Shown: positions 57,102-64,000 of the stretch, one piece after another
Position numbering within the stretch: position 1 is the first letter of the stretch
Layout of the letters: the number at the start of each line of letters is the position of its first letter
Assembly: GCA_019096195.1 (NCBI GenBank)
Contig: JAGTXK010000050.1
Span: 372,001-436,000 of the forward strand
Reading direction: 5' to 3'
DNA length: 64,000 nucleotides
Source: Boletus sp. NGJ
Taxonomy: Eukaryota; Basidiomycota; Agaricomycetes; Boletales; Boletaceae
The notes under the pieces: generated by a model
Databases searched by the model: none
Seen by the model: only the letters and a program-made list of their open reading frames with translations
Told to the model about the DNA's origin: nothing
Translations under genes and position numbers: made by a program

Positions 57102-60100
57102 CTAGGCACCGAGATGTGTATACAAGATACGTTGATCGAATGGTATATTCGCCAATTTTTTCATCGTCTCGTTCAGCGCCAACGCTGCACGGGTGTGGTC
57201 CAGACAACCAGACTCATCCTTCATATTGTCATAGAAAGTCGAGGCGATCTTGTTCGCCTGAGCATCGTCCACCGCCCACATCGTCCCGATCACAGAACGG
57301 AACCCGGCAAACTGCATCGCCGACGCGAGATGCATCACCTCGTCCGGACTGTCCTCGTCCCCGACAGTTGTATGACAAGCCGAGAGATACGCGAACTGGG
57401 CGTTCTCTAGTTCACACCGAATGATGCGTTCGATCGTGAAGTGTCCGTCGTGGAGAGCGAACGCGGACTCGAACGGCTGTTTCCGATTTGGGATACCATG
57501 ACACGCAAAGTGCACCCATTCGTTCGTCCTAAGTTGCTCGGTGACCTGCGCGATGCAGGATTCTTGACCCTCGATGCGGGTGAAGGTGGCAAGGCCATCG
57601 ACGCGTTGCTCAATGGTGGCTAGTTCGGCGCCGACGCAAACGAGTTCATTCTCGCCCTTGGCCGTCGCTTGACCTATACCAACGATGTGTTTCCCTTTTG
57701 ATGCAGAATGCGGGAGATCGTGCCGTCTAGCACGGATGAGGGCAGTGAGCGTGGGGGTATAAGACGAGATGTACAGATCGGCGAGACTCTGTTGGCCCTT
57801 CCTATACGAAGCGGCGGCATGGAGGGGAAGAGAAGAGAACTCGGCGGTGGGGCACCACCAGATGCGTGATTGAAATGGAAGTACCATCTGGAGGAAGTTC
57901 ACGATCGGGGAGAGAACCTCGTCCCAGAGTTCCCGCATAAAGATCGCAAGTTTTCTTGTCACGTCCATCGATTTTGCATCCACAGTCAACTTACCGAGCT
58001 TCAACGATAGTTCTCGGACACCTTCCTTTGTGATTGACAATGGGATGTGGTGGGGATTTCGGTCGGCTAGGACAACGAGTGCATCACAGCCATATTTGCT
58101 TGCATTCACGATGATCACAGGGCCCTCGCAGGCAGCCTGTTGGAGATCGGAGAATGGAGAGGGGAGAAGGAAATGGGAGAGACCAGGCAACTCGCGGATT
58201 CTGGTGACGACTCCTTGCAAATCAACATTGAGACGGCATACTCGATCATGCTGATCCGGACCAGGTGAATCGAGGGCAGTACGAATAGCAAAGGTCCGTT
58301 GTGTGAACTCGTCTGCCAACATCTTTCCTGTCGACCCAGATGCAATGACATCATCAAGTGGGGAACGGAGGCGAGTGAGCTGGCTCCAAAAGAGGCCGCG
58401 ACCTTGTTCTAGAAGCTCGAGTGCTTTGGTAGGAGAGTGATTACGAAGACAAGCGGAGAATGCGTCCACTGCAAGCGACGACGTGAGGCCCTTGAGGACA
58501 GTGCGATGTTGAGGCAAAGGTGGTAGAGTGGCAAGGTGATGGGTAAGAAATCGAAGATATGCTTCGTATGCTAGAAGTGTGGTGGAATGGTTGAAATCTT
58601 CAGCTGCACGGATCCATGCTCTAGCGGCAGACAGATCGGCGGACGACACCACTGAAGGTAAATATGCCAGCTGAGCATAGAGACTGAATAGCTCCTCCTT
58701 ATCCTTTAACTGACTCGACCTTGCGAACCGACCGTACAGGTAGCTGGCAAGGCTCTCCAACGTCATTGACCGATACGGGTGCCCCGCTACGCAGAGCGCC
58801 AGTGCATCCCGGCCGAGGACAATGGCCTCATCAAGCTCCTCTATCACCCTCAGCCGGATGTACCGAGCGGAAAGGTAATACGAAAGGTTGTTCAAAGACA
58901 ATGACCGATCCGGGTGCCCCAACTTGCAAAGCGCCAGTGCGTCTCGGGAGAGGACAATGGCCTCGTCGAGGTCCTCCATCGCCCCGGACTGATGGTACCG
59001 GGTGGAGAGGTAAGACGAAAGGTTGTTCAGAGATACTGAACGACACGGGTTCCCGGGTGGGCGAAGCACCAGCGCGTCTCGGGCGAGGACAATGGCCTCA
59101 TTGAGGTCCTCCATCACCCCAAGCTGGTTGTACCGAAGGGTGAGGTAATTGGAAAGGTTGTTCAAAGGCATTGAACGATCTGGGTGCCCCGGTGGGTGAA
59201 GCACCAGTGCGTCTCGGGCGAGGACAATGGCCTCGTCGAGGTCCTCCATTGCCTTGAGCTGACGGTACCGGGTGCAGAGGTGAAACGAAAGGTTGTTCAA
59301 AGATGTTGAACGATCTGGGTGCCCCAGTGGGCGAAGCACCAGTGCATCCCGGCCGAGGACAATGGCCTCACTGAGCTCCTCTATCACGCCGAACTGTATG
59401 TACCGAGTGGAGAGGTAATTGGAAAGGTTGCTCAAAGACGTTGAACGATCCGGGTGCTCCGGTGGCTCAAGCGTGAGTGCGTCTCGGGTGAGGACAATGG
59501 CCTCGTTGAGATCCTCCATCACCCCGAGCTGCCTGTACCGAGTGCAGAGACGAACCGCAAGATTGTTTAAAAACATTGGATGACCTGGGTGCCCTGGTGG
59601 GCAAAGCATCAGTGCGTCTCGGGTGAGGACAGTGGCCTCGTCGAGGTCCTCCATCGCCCCGAGCTGATGGTACCGGGTGGAGAGGTAAAACGAAAGGTTG
59701 TCCAAAAACGTTGACCGATCCGGGCGCCCTGCTTTGCAGAGCGCCAGTGCATCTCGGCCGAGGACAATGGCCTCGTCGAGGTCCTCCATCGCCCCAAGCT
59801 GCTCGTACCGGGTGGAGAGGTGAAATGAAAGGCTATTCAAAGATGTTGAACGATCCGGGTGCCCAGGTGGGCAAAGTGCCAATGCGTCTTGGGCGAGGAC
59901 AATAGCCTCGTTGAGGTCCTCCATCGACCCGAACTGCTTATACCTTGTGGAGAGTTTAAGCGAAAGGTTACCCAAAAACGTTGCCCGATCCGGGCGCCCT
60001 GTTTCGCAGAGCGCCAGTGCATCTCGGGCAAGGACAATGGCCTCGTTGAGGTCCTCCATTGCCCCGAGCTGCTTGTACCGAGTGGAGAGATGATTCGCAA

Positions 60101-61966
60101 GGCTGTTCAAGGACATTGAACGGTCCGGGTGCCCATGTGGGCAAAAGGCCAGTGCGTCCTGGGCGAGGACAATGGCCTTGTCGAGGTCCTCCATCACCCC
60201 GAGCTTGTTGTACCGAATGGACATGTGATTAGAAAGGTTGCGGAAAAACTTTGACCGATCTGGGTGGTTTGCTGTGCAGAGCGCCAATGCATCTCGGGCG
60301 AGGACAATGGCCTCGTTGAGGTCCTTCATCTCCCCGAGCTGCTTGTACCGAGTGGAGAGATGATCTGCGAGGTTGTTCAAGGACATTGAACGGTCTGGGT
60401 GCCCCGATGAGCGAAGCACTAGTGCGTCTCGGGCGAGGACAATGGCCTCGTTCAGGTCCTCCATCACCCCGAGCTTGGTGTACCGAATGGAGATGTAATT
60501 GGAAAGGTTACCCAAAAACGTTGACCTATCTGGGTGGTTTGCTGTGCAGAGCGCCAGTGCATCTCGGGCGAGGACAATGGCCTCGTTGAGGTCCTTTATC
60601 TCCCCGAGCTGCTTGTATCGAGTGGAGAGATGATCTGCGAGGTTGTTCAAGGACATTGAACGGTCCGGGTGCCCCGATGGGCGAAGCACTAGTGCGTCTC
60701 GGGCGAGGACAATGGCCTCGTTGAGGTCCTCCATCGCCCCAAGCTTGTTGTACCGAATGGACATGTGATTAGAAAGGTTGCCCAAAAACGTTGACCGATC
60801 TGGGTGGTTTGCTGTGCAGAGCGCCAGTGCATCTCGGGCGAGGACAATGGCCTCGTTGAGGTCCTTTATCTCCCCGAGCTGCTTGTACCGAGTGGAGAGA
60901 TGATCTGCGAGGTTGTTCAAGGATATTGAACGGTCCGGGTGCCCCGATGGGCGAAGCACTAGTGCGTCTCGGGCGAGGACAATGGCCTCGTTGAGGTCCT
61001 CCATCGACCCGAGCTGTTTGTACCTAGTGGAGACGTAAAGCGAGAGGTTATTCAAAAACATTGACCAATTTGGGTGATCCACTGTGCAGAGCTCCAGTGC
61101 ATCTCGGGCGAGGACAATGGCCTCGTTGAGGTCCTCTATCTCCCCGAGCTGCTTGTACCGAGTGGAGAGATGATCTGCGAGGTTGTTCAAGGACCTTGAA
61201 CGATCCAGGTGCCCAGGTGGGCAAAGCGCCAGTGCGTCTTGGGCGAGTACAATGGCCTCGTTGAGGTCCTCCATCGCCCCGAGCTTGTTGTACCGAATGG
61301 ACATGTAATTGGAAAGGTTGCCCAGAAATATTGACCGAACTGGGTGGCTTGCTGTGCAGAGCGCCAGCGCATCTCGGGCGAGGACAATGGCCTCGTTGAG
61401 GTCCTCCACCGCCCCGAACCGCTGGTACCGAGCGGAGAGATGATTCGCGAGGTTGTTCAATGACGTTGAACGGTCCGGGTGCCCCGGTGGGTGAAGCACC
61501 AGTGCGTCTCGGGCGAGGACAATGGCCTCGTTGAGGTCCTCCGTCACCCCAAGCTGCTTGTACCGAGTGAAGATGTAAAGCGAAAGACTGTTCAAAGCTA
61601 TTGAACGACCTGGGTGCCCCGATGGGCAAAGTGCCAGTGCGTCTCGGCCGAGGACAATGGCCTCTTCGAGGTCCGTCATCCCCCCAAGCTGGTTAAAACG
61701 ATCACGGAGATGACTTCCCAGCTGATTTAAGGAGATATGTCGCTCGGGGTGGCCGGGCGGGCAAAGTTCTAGTGCTTCGCGATCGAGAACAATCGCCTCG
61801 TCGATGTAATTGCTCCCACCTCCTTGCTGAAACTTGGCAACAAGGGATTCCGCCCGTGAATGCAACTGATCTACTGGCAAGCACATCATTTCAATGCTCT
61901 CCGCGGCAGCAGAAAGAGACAAGTACCCTTTGAATCCCCCTGGGCTGGCTGAACTTGGTTCGACAT
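57102..61966 (-). CDS. TPR-CHAT protein 2 (putative caspase-like peptidase with 23 TPR-like repeats)
   Basis: Exons 61966-61927 and 61870-57102 (minus) give 1602 residues. Starts MSNQVQPAQGDSK, then DQLHSRAES as in copy 1. About 23 tandem 45-residue repeats follow, six more than in copy 1. Several alternate strictly between an SGHPDRSMSLNNLADHL-type and a TANHPDRSTFLGNLSN-type unit, giving a 270-bp higher-order repeat. The linker and CHAT domain match copy 1 closely; catalytic pair His about 1471 (VHFACHG) and Cys about 1512 (YLSACHT). VHLACHG of copy 1 is VHFACHG here. Substrate and activation signal unknown; in other CHAT proteins the TPR part senses a partner. Confidence 0.9.
60240..61400 (-). 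repeat. 270-bp higher-order tandem repeat inside TPR-CHAT 2
   Basis: The string ctgtgcagagc recurs at about 60272, 60542, 60812, 61082 and 61352, an exact 270-bp spacing (two 135-bp TPR units). The copies at 60272-60812 are nearly identical; the outer ones are more diverged, as expected for recent expansion in the middle of an array. Confidence 0.9.
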
Positions 61967-64000
61967 GGTGGTTTGGGAAAACGCTGGGATGTTTGTGCCG
62001 CGTGCGAGCATGCGGCGGCAACATCCATATTTAAATGGCAATGATGCACAGGTTCCACTCACCCAAATAAGTACCGCATGAACTCTATGTTGGGCGAACC
62101 TGATGAAATCCGCCTCTGGAAAAGGCTGGCGACTGCACCCTCCAAACGAACCACTCGTTCGCTCTGTTGGAAACCTCTTCGCCCTCTCTTCCTCATCCAT
62201 CGCATTATATTGCATTGCACCATCACCGCGGGATGTGGGAGAAGTGGAATGGGGTGTCCCCACGGGATTCTCAGCGTTCTTCTCGCGCAAAAGATAGGTC
62301 ATGACGGTCGTCCTCAGAAATACAATCCTTGAATTCTACGTCGCCTGTTTGATACTTGGCGCTGCCTTCCCTAGAGGGCGTCAACTGCCAAAGCACCTAC
62401 CGGATCACCACAGTGAACGCAACCATCATATCCTATAAAATCAACTGCGAGTGCACCTGCCACGTAGTGTTCACCCCACGCAACGTGAGGCACGGACCAC
62501 ATGCACTGGTTCAGCAAAAGAGAGTAGGACGCTGGGAAAGTGCATGAGACAGTTTCCCATGAGGTTGTGGGAAGCTTTCAAGGATTATGCACACGCAATC
62601 GTGTACTGCACCGCGGCATCCGCGTATCGAACATCCAAAGTTGCATCCGCACCAAGGCGAGACTCTGACCACTCCGTCCTCGTCCTCAGGCTCTTCATGC
62701 TTCTCCGGAGCAGCAACCGCACTATCGCTCGGAGACGATACCAATTGTGTCTCTGATAACGTTCCAAGACCAAGCGCCGCTCCGCCAACTAATTCTGCTC
62801 TTTCGATCCCAGCGGCCACGCTTGTCGTACCCTCGATCGAGCCGCCGCCATTCACGCTCGTGCCCGCACTCGAGAGACCCTACTCGCCCGTGGAAATGAG
62901 TGGACTTGTGAACGTGTCCGTTCTGGGGCTTTTGAAGCTTCTAGGGCCAGCCAGCATGGAAGATGGTGGTCATTGAGCATCGTTCCCATGCTCGCGAACA
63001 TGGGACTATTCGATGAGTGTTGCGCTGAGCCACTCGGCGAATGGGCGTGCGTGAACGGTTGAGAGACAGAGTAGACGATACATTGCGTGTGCCGTTGGTC
63101 GGTTAGAATGATGGGAGGTCGACGGTGGCAATTGCAATGCACATGCGCCTCCCAAAAGCCACGATAGCACCCTCTACCTTGAGTGAGAAGGGTCGCTCGA
63201 GCAGGACATCTCCAGTGATTTCTCATTCTACAAGATAGCAACGTCACCAGCCACGGAATCTGTGTCGCCATGTTGCAGGGATGTCGATTCGGGTTCGTTG
63301 CCGAGAGAACTGATCGAGTTGGGTGGGGTGGTAATGCGGTCACTAGACGAAGCAGAGGAGGCACGGACTCCCCCAGACGGTACCCATGATGTCGTACGGC
63401 TCTGAGGAAAAAATCTAACTTTTCCTGCGGTATTACAAACTTTGAAATGAAAGAGCGGTAAGCAATGAATGGATGGGGACATTGTTCAATAACAAGGAGG
63501 GGTAGGGGTAAATGCAGCAGGGGGTGGTTAACATGGCGTTGTGCAGAAAGAAGGATACACAATACAGGACACAAGTGTGGTATCTTTGGATATGAAAGGA
63601 TCATTGGTTGGAGGTGTGCTCACCTGCCACTCTCCGTCATTTACTAGTCGTCTTCCTCGGTGATCTCAATAGGTTGTCCAGGTTCAAATTTGTCCTCGCG
63701 TCTCCCGGGGAACGATATTGTACAGAGCGTCCACATACTCCGGCATCGTAGACGGGGTTAGAATGCAACTCATTGGCCTTGCCTAGAGACGCGAACGTCA
63801 TATACTAAGTGGCAGGTGACGCGAGGGTGGAAGGCAGAAGACTGTGGTACGTCAAGTTGCTCTGAGGGAAGACAAACGAGACTTCCGCGAGTCGGAAGCG
63901 GCCATGCCGTGATCATGATATCCCTCGACAGTTCCACTCATAACTCAACATATTTCGATCACCTCCGAAGTGGTTACATAAATAAACATTTGTTGTTGAG
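61967..64000. other. 2-kb region upstream of TPR-CHAT 2 to window end
   Basis: Contains the decayed frame described separately (right arm) and, from about 63.1 kb, sequence outside the duplication. A minus-strand frame of 54 residues (63801-63637, starting MTFASLGKANELHS) and a longer minus frame (63604-62852) have no recognisable domain. I assign no confident gene. Confidence 0.4.
62511..63080 (-). pseudogene. Decayed or unrecognised open frame upstream of TPR-CHAT 2
   Basis: Counterpart of 22950-23330. The frame is better kept here: HSPSGSAQHSSNSPMFASMG, then in another frame GGGSIEGTTSVAAGIERAEL and SETQLVSSPSDSAVAAPEK, an acidic stretch EEPEDEDGVV, and a stop. The Ser/Gly/Ala-rich composition suggests a disordered region of an unknown protein. 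It is unclear whether it is still expressed. Confidence 0.35.

Larger units (their letters stand above)
53674..63080 (-). repeat. Right arm of inverted segmental duplication
   Basis: Reads, on the minus strand, decayed frame, TPR-CHAT 2, spacer, MFS-D: the same order as the left arm (22.93-31.03 kb) on the plus strand. Longer than the left arm mainly because TPR-CHAT 2 has six more repeats (810 bp) and the spacer is 400 bp longer. Ends are approximate. Confidence 0.85.

Noticed and set aside
62852-63604. Minus-strand 250-codon open frame
   Set aside because: Composition is irregular, the inverted copy does not keep the frame, and no domain is visible; only a part is kept as a decayed frame.

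Overview
The window is a nuclear genomic segment of a filamentous basidiomycete, most likely an Agaricomycete. The evidence is very intron-dense genes with intro​ns of about 50-60 bases, a basidiomycete STE3-type pheromone receptor, a Pof8/LARP7-like La protein, a Cdc14-type SIN protein, and two large TPR-CHAT proteins with the 45-residue repeat that is common in this group. Genus is not determined; Cantharellales is a guess. I rebuilt exon structures by hand from splice sites, reading-frame phase and family similarity. Where I list a full exon set, the exon lengths sum to a multiple of three with an open frame.

Left block, 1-19.6 kb, holds mostly single-copy housekeeping genes: succinate-semialdehyde dehydrogenase (+, 5' end unresolved), a fumarylacetoacetate-hydrolase family enzyme (-), CDC14 (+), a four-helix membrane protein (+), a 2.4-kb gap, the prolyl hydroxylase TPA1 (+), the nucleolar RNA-binding protein NOP13 (-), a coiled-coil membrane protein (-), tRNA-Arg(ACG) (+), the pheromone receptor (+), an AlkB-like dioxygenase (+) and a five-exon NEDD8 gene (-).

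Central block 1, 19.8-32.7 kb: an intact sugar-transporter gene (MFS-A), TPR-CHAT 1, a second intact transporter (MFS-B) and a broken transporter copy (MFS-C). Central block 2, 33-51.6 kb, again holds mostly single-copy genes: a histidine-phosphatase enzyme (-), a copper amine oxidase (-), SAP18 with an RGG/RS tail (+), a NADAR-domain protein (+), LARP7/Pof8 (-), ATG22 (+), the U5 snRNP WD40 protein SNRNP40 (+) and a protein with three tandem GTPase domains (-). Right block, 53.6-63.1 kb: MFS-D (-) and TPR-CHAT 2 (-), an inverted copy of the TPR-CHAT 1/MFS-B pair and its flanks.

Two things stand out. First, several genes can only be read in frame through microexons: 7 nt in the dehydrogenase, 11 nt in the phosphatase, and an 11-nt exon next to an apparent 2-nt exon exactly at the cofactor site of the amine oxidase. 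Second, an inverted segmental duplication carries a transporter plus a TPR-CHAT gene, and the two CHAT copies differ by six 45-residue repeats; one copy contains a 270-bp higher-order repeat array inside its coding region.
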